Shown: positions 47,357 through 59,306, counted from the stretch's first letter. The stretch: DNA of 64,000 nt from Helianthus annuus (GCF_002127325.2 NC_035434.2:83644787-83708786), one strand, 5' to 3'. The notes: a model not told the origin generated them from the letters alone. Made by a program: numbers and translations.

Positions 47357-47762
47357 TCTTGCAACTCATCTCTTGGCACACCACCTCTCTCACACTTCAT
47401 CCACCACCCACCACCATCACAACACCATCATCCACCACCATCATCCATTGTCCATCATAGAGTGTATGAGTTGTCTCGGGATCCAAGATTGATCGTAAGA
47501 GTTCTTGACAATCAAAGGCCATGTTTGCCTAAATCTCTTACATCACTTGGTGAAGACAGGTGTTTAGTGTAATACTTTTTATTTTTAATCTTTTGCACTT
47601 TTTAATTGGTTTTGTATTAATGACTTTAATTACTAGTTTCTTATGTTGAAGGTGATTCTTCCTTATCGTTTGTCCGTGGTGTCTTGGCATTATTTTACTG
47701 TCTATATAAAATAAAAGATTTTCACCATTCATATCTCCACGGTCTAGATGGTGGTATGTTGG
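47357..47762 (+). mobile_element. Large Athila/Tat-like element: left LTR, part 2 of 3
   Basis: It matches 59898-60296 (CTCATCCCTTGGCACACCACC context onward), including a CCACCACCATCA-rich stretch. It ends at the GTTGG target of the smaller Athila/Tat-like element. Confidence 0.9.
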
Positions 47763-49590
47763 TGATGTGTGGTAAAATATACATATTTGTCCCGTGTAAA
47801 TTGTATAAATTTTGTATAGTTTTTATTTGTTTTTATTTAGTTTTAGTATTATATTATGTTAGTTTGTGTTTTGGCAGGTTCTGGTGCAAATGGAGCGAAA
47901 ACGAGTAATAAATAAATAAACAGCCAGTTGGGCAGAGTGGGGTGCCAGTGACCGACCGAATTAAAATTGCGGCTATTTTCATTAGTTGAGTCGGGGCCAC
48001 TATCTCTACTTTATAAGGTGGATGACCAAATTGATTAAATTGAGGGTTGTTTAAAAATAGTGCAGGCAACTTGAGGGACTAAATGTAGCAAATTTCTTAA
48101 AGTTGCAATTAGTTGTCATTCATGTTATGACAAAGAAAAAAAAAAAAAACAGATTACTTCGTGAATGTATAGTAAAGCAAGACAAGGTCCATTTTAATTA
48201 AAGTAATCTGCTAAAGGAGGTGGCCCATATTGATTTTCGAGACCCATTCGTTGAAGCCCATTCATAGAACAATTATACTTGGATTTTAAGATACATCATG
48301 AGGAGGAGAAAAAGGAGGGATAGACGGCAGCAATACAGAAAAGGAGATACGTAAAGGAACATAGACGGCTCGACGCAAAAAGTCAGACGGCAGAAGAACA
48401 GTTCTATGAACAAGAAAGGTGATCAAGACAAGAGAAAAGAAAAGGATTGGTTCGGGTTCACGCCGCGATCAAGATTAAGTCCGGGTTTGATATTATTAGT
48501 ATTCAATTTTGTTAAGACTTTGTGTTTTCAGATTTGATACTATGTTTTATTTATTATTTGAGACTTATTTCTTTTTAGCGACTATGATTCTTGGCTAATC
48601 TTTCATGCTACCTGGGTTTAGATGAACTTGATGATTGTAATGCGATTTTGACATGATTATGGTTATTTGATGTGATTTACATAACTTTTCTTTGATATTG
48701 ATCTTGATATTGAATGTTGGTATGTTTTGGTTATTTTATTAGTCAATAAATTCAGCGGTTTAGGCACGAAGAAATCCCCCTAGACTTAGGATTTAATTTA
48801 ATTCGTTGATCTTAGGATTTTCGGGTTAGGTATTGTGTTGAGAAATTGACCAAGTTGACTAATAATTAAAACCACTATATTAAAACTTGCATCTTCATCT
48901 TGTGACTCGAAAGACGATTAGGGTGAGCTAGGTTATTAGCTAATTATTGGTGGGTAGATTGGGTGACCGATAGCTCGGGCTCGTTTATTGCATCGTAATT
49001 AAGGTTTCCTAGGATTTCAGTTATCAAAGTTAGGTTTGCTTTGCGATTTTGGGATCTTCTCTTAACATAATTGTCTCTGAGGTCAAAAGGATTCTATTTT
49101 CGTAGGATTTGGTATCGATAGCTCGAGCCGGTTCGTTCTAGCACTTCACATTTAGTCTTGCTTCCTCATTTGGGACATCTCTAGCGGGGGGTCAATTGAG
49201 GGAAATAGATATTTAACCATTATCATTGTCACATTAGCATTGCATGATTCTAGGGATTCGAAGCCTGGGTAGTTCTTTCTCATCATTGTCTCCTTCCTGT
49301 CACTTCTTGCTTGCTTGCCCTGTTATCTTGTTTTCTTGCTTTATTAGTTTATTAAAAAAATCCTAAAAACACAAAATTAAAAACCAATTAAGTATTAGTT
49401 GAGTCAGAGTCTAGTTTAGCGTCGCTAGTGTCTCGTGGGTTCGATACTCGGACTTCATTAGGCTTTACTACGTACGATAGGTACACTTGCCTGTCAGTGG
49501 TCTAGCATTTAGAGAGTCTTAGTTTATAAATTTAAAACTAGGGTGTCTAGATTAGGTTTAGTTTTTTTACAGACCATATTCACCACATCA
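47763..49590 (+). mobile_element. Small Athila/Tat-like element: left LTR (1,828 bp)
   Basis: TGATGTGTGGTAAAATATAC to TTCACCACATCA. It is nearly identical to 52748-54572. The element (47763-54572, 6.8 kb) is flanked by GTTGG at 47758-47762 and 54573-54577. No RT or integrase lies between the LTRs, so it is non-autonomous. Confidence 0.93.
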
Positions 49591-49596
49591 AGTTTT

Positions 49597-49614
49597 TGGC
49601 GCCGTTGCCGGGGA
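49597..49614 (+). other. Primer binding site (tRNA-Asp type)
   Basis: TGGCGCCGTTGCCGGGGA is complementary to the 3' end of plant tRNA-Asp, the primer type known for Athila/Tat Ty3 elements. Confidence 0.85.
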
Positions 49615-49771
49615 CACTTAGGCGATTGCGTTATTAGCTTTGACTGATCTTATTTGTTTAATTGGTCTTATTTGTAGTTTGAGTCTTAGGGTTTTTGTCT
49701 ATTAGTAGTGGGTCTAGTCGTTTTTGTAAATATATTTTTATTAGTTAATTTTTTTTATATATATTTTTATT

Positions 49772-50998
49772 ATGTGTTTTATCTGTGGAGGGCCCCATTA
49801 CACCAAATATTGTCCAAACGATTCGGGGTGTCCTATAGATTTCGATGTTAACCCTCTTATGCAGCCACAGTCATATCAGTCTTGGAATGGGCAACCTGAA
49901 CGAACACCAGAGGACTTCCGTGACTGGGTAAAGGCTGCTAAGGAAGAAAGAGAAAGGGGAATTCGAGCCGCACTTGATAGTTTAAATTCACAGAGCTTAA
50001 AGAGCCAAGGCCGTTACACGTATGATATAAATGGAAATTATCTAGGATATCAAACGGCTGATGGTGAGATGGATTATACAATTTTAGATCCGGGGGGAGA
50101 AATGTGCATTGGGATCTCACAGTCAGGTAAATATTACGATTCTACTTTTAATTATTATAATTCTCATGAATCAGATTTACCCTTGTCTTGTGAGGATGAT
50201 GACGTGCAGGTTTCACATTTTGAGCCCTTGAATGAAGAAGATGAGGATCACACTCAGGAACCGGAGACGATAATGGACATTGAAGTCTCACCTCCGGTTC
50301 AGCAGGTCGTTAATTCCAGTTATTGGTGTCCCACGCCATGGGATATTGATGATGGATTTTGGAGTGATGATGATGAGGGGGTAGTAGAAGAGGCAGAGTT
50401 AGAGGTGCCTGACTACACCGTAGACAAGAGTGAAGAAATTGAAAAGGAGCTACTTGACAAGATGGAGGATGAGAAAGGTGAGCATGTACCATCTTGGGAG
50501 GAGGAGTTTGGTGATGAGTTGGTAGGTTTGACAACTCTTGAAGATGAAGAATTTGACCCAGTCGGTGATATCGCCTATTTAGAGACATTACTTGAAAAGG
50601 AACCGACCATGGAGATCAAATATACACCAAACAAAGAAGAAGTGAAAGTGGCTGAGGAGTTTGATAGCCGGCCCATGGAAAAGCTAGAAGTTGGATCACC
50701 AAGATATTTAAAATCACGGGAGAAGGCGCGAAAGAACTTGGATAGACATGGTGCGAGGATTCGGAGATGGTTCAAACAGAAGCCAATGGAGAAACTGAAG
50801 TGCAGAGACAACCATCTTCCTCACTACATATCTCGTATCAGGTTTGATCCAGGTAAATTTAAATATTGGTGGTCTGACCCGTTTAAAATTTTTAAAATAT
50901 TTTATTATTCCACCAATAAACTTCTAATTATCTTTGAGGACCGAGTGGAACTAAACGGGTTAGACCGAGGTTGGATAAAGGAGAAACCTCCAGATTGA
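49772..50998 (+). CDS. Zinc-knuckle acidic protein of the small Athila/Tat-like element
   Basis: An intact 408-residue ORF starting 158 bp after the primer site. It opens with CFICGGPHYTKYC, a C-x2-C-x3-H-x4-C knuckle, one residue shorter between Cys and His than the standard retroviral form. The middle is strongly acidic (EPLNEEDEDHTQEPETIMDI, DDGFWSDDDEGVVEEAELEV, EEIEKELLDKMEDEKGEHV). The C-terminus is basic and Trp/Phe-rich (ARIRRWFKQKPMEKL, FDPGKFKYWWSDPFKIFKIF). There is no capsid, protease, RT or integrase signature. It is probably a remnant or derivative of an Athila-type gag able to bind RNA. An intact frame of this length in a non-autonomous element is notable. It is not a host gene: it lies wholly between two LTRs. 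Confidence 0.75.
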   Translation: MCFICGGPHYTKYCPNDSGCPIDFDVNPLMQPQSYQSWNGQPERTPEDFRDWVKAAKEERERGIRAALDSLNSQSLKSQGRYTYDINGNYLGYQTADGEMDYTILDPGGEMCIGISQSGKYYDSTFNYYNSHESDLPLSCEDDDVQVSHFEPLNEEDEDHTQEPETIMDIEVSPPVQQVVNSSYWCPTPWDIDDGFWSDDDEGVVEEAELEVPDYTVDKSEEIEKELLDKMEDEKGEHVPSWEEEFGDELVGLTTLEDEEFDPVGDIAYLETLLEKEPTMEIKYTPNKEEVKVAEEFDSRPMEKLEVGSPRYLKSREKARKNLDRHGARIRRWFKQKPMEKLKCRDNHLPHYISRIRFDPGKFKYWWSDPFKIFKIFYYSTNKLLIIFEDRVELNGLDRGWIKEKPPD

Positions 50999-52747
50999 AT
51001 TCAAGTGTGGGGAGGTTTTGTAAAGTTTTGTAATTTTATTTATTTGGTATATTCTCGGTAGTTTGTGATACGTGTTTATTTGTATATTGAGTCGTTATTT
51101 TGTACCATGAGTCTAAGTTAGTTTATGAGTCGTGTTTTTATTTCGAGTCAGTACTGCTTGGTTTTTGCTTGTTTTTGTTCATGCAGGTTTGGATATGTAC
51201 CTCCCGTACTCAATCTCCATTCGGGTGATTTCGGAGCTGTACACCAATTTCAAGGAATTTACCAAGTGTACTAGTTAGAGTCAAAGCCGATCGCGAATGG
51301 AATGCTATACGATCGAGCAGGATCGTGTACGAGTTCGGATTGAATACGCGCGCAGCTGGCACTGATTTTTATCCTAACCAGCTAAGTCCTTTCCAATTTG
51401 TTATCTTTTGTATATTATTTTAGGTTTTATTTCTTATTTATTTTTAGTTGTCTTTCATCCTACATTGGGACAATGTAAATTTTAAGTGTGGGGATGGGAG
51501 ACTACGTATTTTTAGGTAGATTTGAATCAAAAAAAAAAAAAGAAAAAACAAAAAAAAAGAAAAAAAAATTTAAAAATTCGAAAAAGAAAAAAAAAGAGTT
51601 GGTTTTGTGAGTCCCGGTCTTTAGCGCGTAGAAAACGAAAAACCTTTTCAAAACGTCGGTCAAAAGCGGTTTAATTGTCGAATCTGCGAGTCGGAAAGCA
51701 CTTGTTTCTTTAAGTTGCGGGATAGTAGGTTGATTGAATCAGTTTTTGGGAGTAAAAGGGTTTGGGATGCCTAGGATAGTGGATGGAGCCGGAAAGTTAA
51801 TTAGTTGTGCATTGTTGATATCGGTAGCCCTTATTTACCACATGATAGTGAGATTTGAGCCTTTACATGTTCATATTTATATGTTCACTATTTTCGTTTC
51901 ATGCGTGTTTACCGACTTTGTTGCATTACTTTAGAACTTGTGCGTTCTGATACAGTTTGAGACCTTCGGTTAGGATTTGACATGGATATGATAGAGGCAT
52001 TAGGATCACCTTTTGTTTTAGCCTTGTGTTTTGACCCGTTACACCAATACCCTTAGTTACACCACTTTGAGCCTAGCCTTTCGTTTGTTACCCAGTTGTG
52101 ATTTGATAGCCGGATCGTGTTATGTGATTATTATATATGAAAAAAAAGAGAAAATCGAAAATTGAAAAAAAAAAGAAAATATGAAAAATGAAAAAAAAAG
52201 AAAAGAAAAATATATATGTTAAAGTTGTGGGTCAAAGCGACCAATATGTTAGTATTTGTTTCGTATTTATCCGGTTTATCGTGTGTTCATTTGTGTTAGC
52301 CCGTTGTTTCCGAATAAAATAACCTACCCGTAGCCCTTACCTACCCAATAAAGCCCTCTTGATCCGTGTTAAATCTTAACAAATAGGTGGAATTCTGATT
52401 GGCGTACAAGCTTATGATAGTGTGCTTCATAGTTTGGTTTTGAGAGTTCACTCAAAATAATATATTTATCAGCTGAGAGATGAGTGATATTGTGAGGGGT
52501 ATTGACATTGCATGATTGGTTGCTCGAAGGTAAGAAAAGCTTGATTAGGTAGGCCCGTTTTTATATAACTATTATGATTTGTCAACCTTTTGAACGATGT
52601 AAGTCTTGTGAAACTGTTGTGTTTGATGATTTCGTAGTTCGCATTTTAACTTGTTCGAGATTTGCGTTTTTTGTTAAAGTGTTCGAGTTAGACATGTTGC
52701 TTGGGATTTTGCTTAGGGACAAGCAAAAGGTTAAGTGTGGGGATATT
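50999..52747 (+). other. Non-coding 3' region of the small Athila/Tat-like element
   Basis: No gene. It contains AAGTGTGGGG-type purine tracts at 51003, 51484 and 52733, the last abutting the right LTR. A hairpin ACATTG-GGA-CAATGT (51462-51476) precedes the second tract, and TTTGCTTAGGGACAAGCAAA (about 52709-52728) precedes the last. Two A-rich GAAAAAA stretches lie at 51528-51595 and 52138-52212. Confidence 0.75.
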
Positions 52748-54572
52748 TGATGTGTGGTAAAATATACATATTTGTCCCGTGTAAATTGTATAAATTTTGT
52801 ATAGTTTTTATTTGTTTTTATTTAGTTTTAGTATTATATTATGTTAGTTTGTGTTTTGGCAGGTTCTGGTGCAAATGGAGCGAAAACGAGTAATAAATAA
52901 ATAAACAGCCAGTTGGGCAGAGTGGGATGCCAGTGACCGACCGAATTAAAATTGCGGCTATTTTCATTAGTTGAGTCGGGGCCACTATCTCTACTTTATA
53001 AGGTGGATGACCAAATTGATTAAATTGAGGGTTGTTTAAAAATAGTGCAGGCAACTTGAGGGACTAAATGTAGCAAATTTCTTAAAGTTGCAATTAGTTG
53101 TCATTCATGTTATGACAAAGAAAAAAAAAACAGATTACTTCGTGAATGTATAGTAAAGCAAGACAAGGTCCATTTTAATTAAAGTAATCTGCTAAAGGAG
53201 GTGGCCCATATTGATTTTCGAGACCCATTCGTTGAAGCCCATTCATAGAACAATTATATTTGGATTTTAAGATACATCATGAGGAGGAGAAAAAGGAGGG
53301 ATAGACGGCAGCAATACAGAAAAGGAGATACGTAAAGGAACATAGACGGCTCGACGCAAAAAGTCAGACGGCAGAAGAACAGTTCTATGAACAAGAAAGG
53401 TGATCAAGACAAGAGAAAAGAAAAGGATTGGTTCGGGTTCACGCCGCGATCAAGATTAAGTCCGGGTTTGATATTATTAGTATTCAATTTTGTTAAGACT
53501 TTGTGTTTTCAGATTTGATACTATGTTTTATTTATTATTTGAGACTTATTTCTTTTTAGCGACTATGATTCTTGGCTAATCTTTCATGCTACCTGGGTTT
53601 AGATGAACTTGATGATTGTAATGCGATTTTGACATGATTATGGTTATTTGATGTGATTTACATAACTTTTCTTTGATATTGATCTTGATATTGCATGTTG
53701 GTATGTTTTGGTTATTTTATTAGTCAATAAATTCAGCGGTTTAGGCACGAAGAAATCCCCCTAGACTTAGGATTTAATTTAATTCGTTGATCTTAGGATT
53801 TTCGGGTTAGGTATTGTGTTGAGAAATTGACCAAGTTGACTAATAATTAAAACCACTATATTAAAACTTGCATCTTCATCTTGTGACTCGAAAGACGATT
53901 AGGGTGAGCTAGGTTATTAGCTAATTATTGGTGGGTAGATTGGGTGACCGATAGCTCGGGCTCGTTTATTGCATCGTAATTAAGGTTTCCTAGGATTTCA
54001 GTTATCAAAGTTAGGTTTGCTTTGCGATTTTGGGATCTTCTCTTAACATAATTGTCTCTGAGGTCAAAAGGATTCTATTTTCGTAGGATTTGGTATCGAT
54101 AGCTCGAGCCGGTTCGTTCTAGCACTTCACATTTAGTCTTGCTTCCTCATTTGGGACATCTCTAGCGGGGGGTCAATTGAGGGAAATAGATATTTAACCA
54201 TTATCATTGTCACATTAGCATTGCATGATTCTAGGGATTCGAAGCCTGGGTAGTTCTTTCTCATCATTGTCTCCTTCCTGTCACTTCTTGCTTGCTTGCC
54301 CTGTTATCTTGTTTTCTTGCTTTATTAGTTTATTAAAAAAAATCCTAAAAACACAAAATTAAAAACCAATTAAGTATTAGTTGAGTCAGAGTCTAGTTTA
54401 GCGTCGCTAGTGTCTCGTGGGTTCGATACTCGGACTTCATTAGGCTTTACTACGTACGATAGGTACACTTGCCTGTCAGTGGTCTAGCATTTAGAGAGTC
54501 TTAGTTTATAAATTTAAAACTAGGGTGTCTAGATTAGGTTTAGTTTTTTTACGGACCATATTCACCACATCA
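52748..54572 (+). mobile_element. Small Athila/Tat-like element: right LTR (1,825 bp)
   Basis: Nearly identical to 47763-49590 with a few substitutions and small A-run length differences. It ends CACCACATCA, followed by GTTGG. Confidence 0.93.
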
Positions 54573-55355
54573 GTTGGCTACCTGGTCGGGGGTTAAGGGA
54601 ACGGTTTGGTAAGAGTCTTGCCATTATTCAGTGTATAGATCCTGCAAAGGACCTGGGTCAAATTTAGTAGGACCTCCTTCAATACCCACCGGTATTGGAT
54701 GGCGGGGGTCCAAACTCTTTGATCCCCTTATAAGTTAAACTACTATTAAAACTTTAACCCAGCTACTTAGGACTATATCCTTGCTGACTCAGACTACTTA
54801 GTTGAGGGTAACGTCGCCTTCAAAAGAGGGGCCTACCACATTATGCATTAATAACTTAATTAATTATCTTTTAATAATCCGACCTTTAGGATTGTATCCT
54901 TGCTGACTCAAACTACTGGGTTGAGGGTAACGTCGCCTTCAAAAGAGGGGCCTACTACAATAACTAAGATAATCTCTTAAACAAGTGCAAAAGTGCGAAA
55001 ATAATCAAAGGTTACACTACACACGAGTCGGATTCAAGTGATTCATCTTGTCTATCTGTTTTTATTTTATTTTTATTTTCAGCATTTTAGTTTGTTTTAT
55101 TTTTCTAGTTTTAAAAATCTTTTCTAACTTTTTGATTTGATTAGACGTTGAGGATAAACCGGTACTAAAAGCTCTTGTGTCCTTGGACGACCTCGGTATC
55201 TTACCAACACTATACTACGTCCACGATGGGTGCACTTGCCCATATGTGTGTTTAGTGTTAGTAAATATCGTGTTTTATAAATTTAAAACTTGGCTAAAAA
55301 AGTGTAAAAGGGCTTAAAATATACATCTAAAATATATTACACCTAACGCACATCA
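54573..55355 (+). mobile_element. Large Athila/Tat-like element: left LTR, part 3 of 3
   Basis: It resumes at GTTGGCTACCTGGTCGG, matches 60292-60519, and ends ACGCACATCA. It contains two copies of GAGGGTAACGTCGCC, each in a TTGCTGACTCA context (near 54803 and 54913). Confidence 0.9.
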
Positions 55356-55361
55356 AGTTTT

Positions 55362-55379
55362 TGGCGCCGTTGCCGGGGA
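55362..55379 (+). other. Primer binding site (tRNA-Asp type) of the large element
   Basis: TGGCGCCGTTGCCGGGGA, identical to the site at 49597. Confidence 0.85.
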
Positions 55380-55483
55380 CACAAGGATTTTAAGAAAGTT
55401 AGGAATCAACGGCCTAATCATTTTTTTTATTTTTCTTTTTACTTTTTAGGATTTTTCTTAGTTTTTCAGCTTCTGCAGAACCC

Positions 55484-55602
55484 AGCACGGGTCGTGCTTG
55501 CTGAACACGCCCCGTGCCCAATCATTGGAACTGGCAATCTTGTTTTAAGTCAGACAGTAAGCTGAACACGGGGCCGTGCCCACTCAACACGCCCCCGTGC
55601 CC
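55484..55602. repeat. CACGGGGCCGTG-type words, leader
   Basis: Two pairs in the leader before the first ORF: CACGGGTCGTG with CACGCCCCGTG, and CACGGGGCCGTG with CACGCCCCCGTG. Confidence 0.8.
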
Positions 55603-55643
55603 AAGGTTCAGTTACTGAAAACAGAACCGTTAGATCCCGACGG

Positions 55644-56333
55644 TTGGTAATTTCTGACACAAACATGAGTGATAGTAATACTTTTTACTTTCGGCACTCT
55701 TATGGTACGTGGTGTCAATTATGTGGTGGCAATCATAAAGAATTAGGATGTTATTTTCTAAATTATAAGCCCCACTATATAGACCCATCATCTCCCTATA
55801 ACCTTAAGAGGAGCGAAAGTAAAAATAATCACTATCTCTCCCTCGAATGCGCCCAACCAGATATTCTAGGAGAAATGCTCCTTGACAAGCTATTTCAATT
55901 AGAAAATCTAGTTCTTAATTGGTTAAAAGAGCTTAGGATGGATTTCATTAATTCATCTCAAGACGATGACCAAGAAGAATTGTTGGGGTCGCATGAAAAC
56001 AACCTCGTTGTTTCCGATCTTACCTTCAACTCTAGTGAAGACTTGGACGATAGTCGTCCCTATGCCGATTGTGCCGTGAAGGACTCTCCATCGACTTCGT
56101 TCGATGCATACATAGACCTGAGCGATTCGGCATACACCTTCTTTAACGAGAGCCCGGAAAAGGGTTGGACTTGTCCACCTACAATTAGCATAGGAATCAC
56201 CCTCACCGACAACCTCTTGCGTTCTCGTCTTAGTCTAGAGCAATTAAAGTATCTTAGGCACTTTGGGGTTGTTCCATCCAGTAATGAACCACCCGATACG
56301 GATAAGTTCCTTGAAAATAAACAAAATCCATGA
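55644..56333 (+). CDS. Zinc-knuckle protein of the large Athila/Tat-like element
   Basis: A 229-residue ORF (a second ATG at 55665 is possible). Early in it CQLCGGNHKELGC is a C-x2-C-x3-H-x4-C knuckle with the same unusual spacing and CGG-x-H core as the ORF at 49772. The rest is acidic and Ser/Leu-rich (SSQDDDQEELLGSHENNLVV) with no enzyme motif. As in the smaller element it starts about 265 bp after a tRNA-Asp primer site. It is probably a reduced gag-like RNA-binding protein. It could also be decaying sequence, but the frame is intact and ends just before the CACGGGGCCGTG words. Confidence 0.65.
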   Translation: MVISDTNMSDSNTFYFRHSYGTWCQLCGGNHKELGCYFLNYKPHYIDPSSPYNLKRSESKNNHYLSLECAQPDILGEMLLDKLFQLENLVLNWLKELRMDFINSSQDDDQEELLGSHENNLVVSDLTFNSSEDLDDSRPYADCAVKDSPSTSFDAYIDLSDSAYTFFNESPEKGWTCPPTISIGITLTDNLLRSRLSLEQLKYLRHFGVVPSSNEPPDTDKFLENKQNP

Positions 56334-56344
56334 GACAGCTTCCA

Positions 56345-56483
56345 GACACGGGGCCGTGTCCAGGTCAGCACGCCCCCATGTCCACCTAAAAGATTCCCTT
56401 CTGATTTTGTCAGAATACAGACAAAATGTGTCAGGGCTTTGTCTGCACACGGGGCCGTGTCCAGCCAACACGGGGCCGTGTCC
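56345..56483. repeat. CACGGGGCCGTG-type words after the first ORF
   Basis: Two pairs, near 56346/56368 and 56447/56467, including full GGACACGGGGCCGTGTCC-like forms. Confidence 0.8.
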
Positions 56484-56859
56484 AGCGCGCTGTCGTTTTC
56501 TATAAATGCAGCAAGATTCCTGCTCATTATGACCACTTCAAAAGACAGAGATTCCTGGGATCTTCACTCATACTATCCTAGGTATGTTCTAAAAAGAAGG
56601 TTCTCAAGAGCCATCTTGTCTTTTCCACTTTTGTTCATTACCTTCTCTTTCAATTTTCAATCACTACCTCCATTAAGGCTTGGAAGCTCCATGATTCCAA
56701 CCTTTATTGTGATGTTTGTAAGGTTATTATTCAAGGAATCTTACTTAAAATAAGTTATGCAACTTTGTTTTAAATTATCTATGCTTAAAATTTGACTGAA
56801 AACCAAGAAAATAATTTAAAACTCCAAGATTCCTTACTCTAAAAACCTGCAGACAACTG

Positions 56860-56897
56860 GACACGGGGCCGTGTTCATTGAACACGGGGCCGTGTCC
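56860..56897. repeat. CACGGGGCCGTG pair before the second ORF
   Basis: Two words about 20 bp apart (GGACACGGGGCCGTGTTC and AACACGGGGCCGTGTCC). Confidence 0.8.
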
Positions 56898-56947
56898 GAG
56901 GGACTGTTTCGTAAAAATTGAGCTCTTTTCGGTCTATTTTCCCAGAA

Positions 56948-57385
56948 ATGGCGAGTAGGACAAGCGGAACGTCTTCATCGCACTCAAGGAATAACCGACA
57001 GGGGAGGAGGTCGTCAACGGCGGAAGACTCTCTTGTAAACTATGTTTACGCCTTAAGAGAGGCTATTGACGAAATGACGAGGGTGGAAGAAACATTGTTC
57101 GACCGTATCAACCATCTAACGGTGGGACTGGAAGGGTGTCTCCGGGAATTAAACCTCTTGCACCAGAGGTTAAACATTCTCGCCTCTCCTCCTTTGGTAC
57201 CTATAATAACCCAAAGGGCATGGAACGTGGTGCCTGAAGTCATCATACCCGTCGAGTGGTACACCATGCACCCGGAACCTCCACGAGACATAGTACAAGG
57301 GGTCCCAGGGAGTGTTCCCCCTCCTTCGCAAGATGTTGAGGAGAACGAAGCCACCTTCTTTCTCCCAAGGGAGATAGAAGAATGA
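56948..57385 (+). CDS. Second ORF of the large element, coiled-coil protein
   Basis: It starts MASRTSGTSSSHSRNN and runs 145 residues; an upstream ATG at 56918 would add ten. A Ser/Arg-rich N-terminus is followed by a likely helical coiled coil (VYALREAIDEMTRVEETLF, LEGCLRELNLLHQRLN) and a Pro-rich end. No family recognised. It is flanked by CACGGGGCCGTG pairs. It may be element-encoded or a captured fragment. Confidence 0.5.
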   Translation: MASRTSGTSSSHSRNNRQGRRSSTAEDSLVNYVYALREAIDEMTRVEETLFDRINHLTVGLEGCLRELNLLHQRLNILASPPLVPIITQRAWNVVPEVIIPVEWYTMHPEPPRDIVQGVPGSVPPPSQDVEENEATFFLPREIEE

Positions 57386-59306
57386 CTTTGACAACATCTA
57401 GGAAGATAACCCTCGGCCAAGAGTCCTACTACACCGGGAAGCTATTCCCGAAATGAAGAAGTGGAACTCTTTATGATAATTTTATGTATCACTTGACCTA
57501 TCTAGTTAGGATTTTTAACTTTTATTTCTTTTCTTTATTTTTAATTTTCTAGGAACGTTATGTATCTCTCTATGATTTTAATGAAATGATGGTTTTAATG
57601 TTTGGATGGTGTTGTAATGAATAAAACACACTCGGGATGGTGAAGGATAACAAGGGAAACGAGAAACATCACCCCATGCACGAAAACAGGGCCATCCGAC
57701 AAAAATTTCTTCATTACAGTAAGTTCAGCACGGGTCGTGTCCAGCCAACACGGCCCCGTGCTGCACAATCTGCAGGAAACGCCTAGTTCAGGTAACTGGA
57801 CACGGGCCGTGTTCACTGGACACGCCCCCGTGTCCAGGCTTCTGTTTCTTTTTGTTAAGTCTTGTTACTGGCACCTGAACACGGGGCCGTGCCCGGTCAC
57901 CACGGGGCCGTGTCCAAAGTGCCAGTAACATAAAATTTTGCTTTTTAACACCCTATTACGCATTCAATCAACCTAAAAATTTATTTTTGGGACACATTGA
58001 GGACAATGTGTAATTTAAGTGTGGGGGGATGCTAAAACCTTGAATCTCGCAAGTCCTAATTAACAAGCCTTACACAAAACTCTATTGGAACCGCTAATCA
58101 CCCAAAATTTTTTCAATTTTTTTTTATTTTCTTTTTACTTGTCTAGGTTTAAGTTGGGAATTTCAAGACCTAAAAAGGTTATATTTTTACAAATTTACAA
58201 CCGATAGCGTCTTGATAAAAAAAAAAAGAGAACCAACATAAGAAAATTATGAAACGGCATGACAAGCTTAGTTAAAATTTGATTATATATACTTGATCAC
58301 ATAAAACCTCATTCCCACAAAAGTGAGTTTTGAGCCTTTATTGAGCATACAAATATATATCTTTACACTAAATGCTCATTTTTCGTTTCTAGTGTGAATA
58401 GCCGCTTGGTTTTTGCAACTCTAGAACTTGCCACGACAATGCATTCCCGGTCCTTACCAACTTAAACCCAAGTAAGTAAATGATGGAGGCATTAGGACTA
58501 ACCCATTTTTCTTTCAACACCATTATTTTTTTTTTTACCACCTACCCAAAATCCCCCTAGTTAACCCCTTTGAGCCTAAACCTTTTCATTTCCTAACCCA
58601 AAAACAAAAACCCTTTTACCCACCAAAACCCTTTTTCATTTTAAACCCTTTATTTTAGTAACAAAGCTCGGTTTTCTTGTGACATCTTGAAAAAAAATGA
58701 TGAAGTTAGAAATAAACAAACAAAGCTCATCAAAAGGAAGGCTTGTTTGAATAAATGCTTCATTAAAATAAAAAGTCACAAAAACAAAATGTTTTACGAA
58801 AACCGACGCTTTTTACGCCTTTCGCCTTTTCTATTAACCACTAACCCAACCACCCACCTTTAGCCCAAGCCTAACCCTTCACCCAAAAAGTCCTCTTGAT
58901 ATTTACAAAGGTATATAGTTAAAAAGGAGGAGGATTGATTGCTTGGCAAGATTATGGTAGGAGTGAGTTCCATGCCGCTCTCGAGTGATTCACTAAAAAT
59001 ACACATTCGGCCGAGTGTTGATGATCCCCCGTGAGGTATGTGAACTTGTATATAAATGAAATTTTAAAAAAGGCATGTTATGCCCTAATAAGTAATTTAT
59101 CTTATGAAATGTTTTTAATAAATCATGACGAATAGGATTGTAAATAGATGAAAATAAAACTTAGTAAAAATCTTGGAAATCCCGACACTCTATGACAAGC
59201 CCCCAAAAAAAAACCTTCTCTTCTACCCATTCCATTTGGGAGTGAAAAAGCCACATTATAAAGAGTTTTGCTTAAGGACAAGCAAAGATTCAAGTGTGGG
59301 GATATT
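57386..59306 (+). other. Non-coding 3' region of the large Athila/Tat-like element
   Basis: No gene. It holds three word clusters (57727-57760, 57798-57836, 57878-57916). A hairpin CACATTGAGGACAATGTG (57993-58010) is followed by TTTAAGTGTGGGGGG. A second hairpin, TTTGCTTAAGGACAAGCAAA (about 59267-59286), is followed by TTCAAGTGTGGGGATATT, the polypurine tract abutting the right LTR. The middle is AT-rich. Confidence 0.75.

Noticed and set aside
51734..51934. A 66-codon frame with hydrophobic end in the small Athila/Tat-like element, considered as an env-like protein.
   Set aside because: Too short, no signal peptide or partner frame, in AT-rich 3' non-coding sequence.
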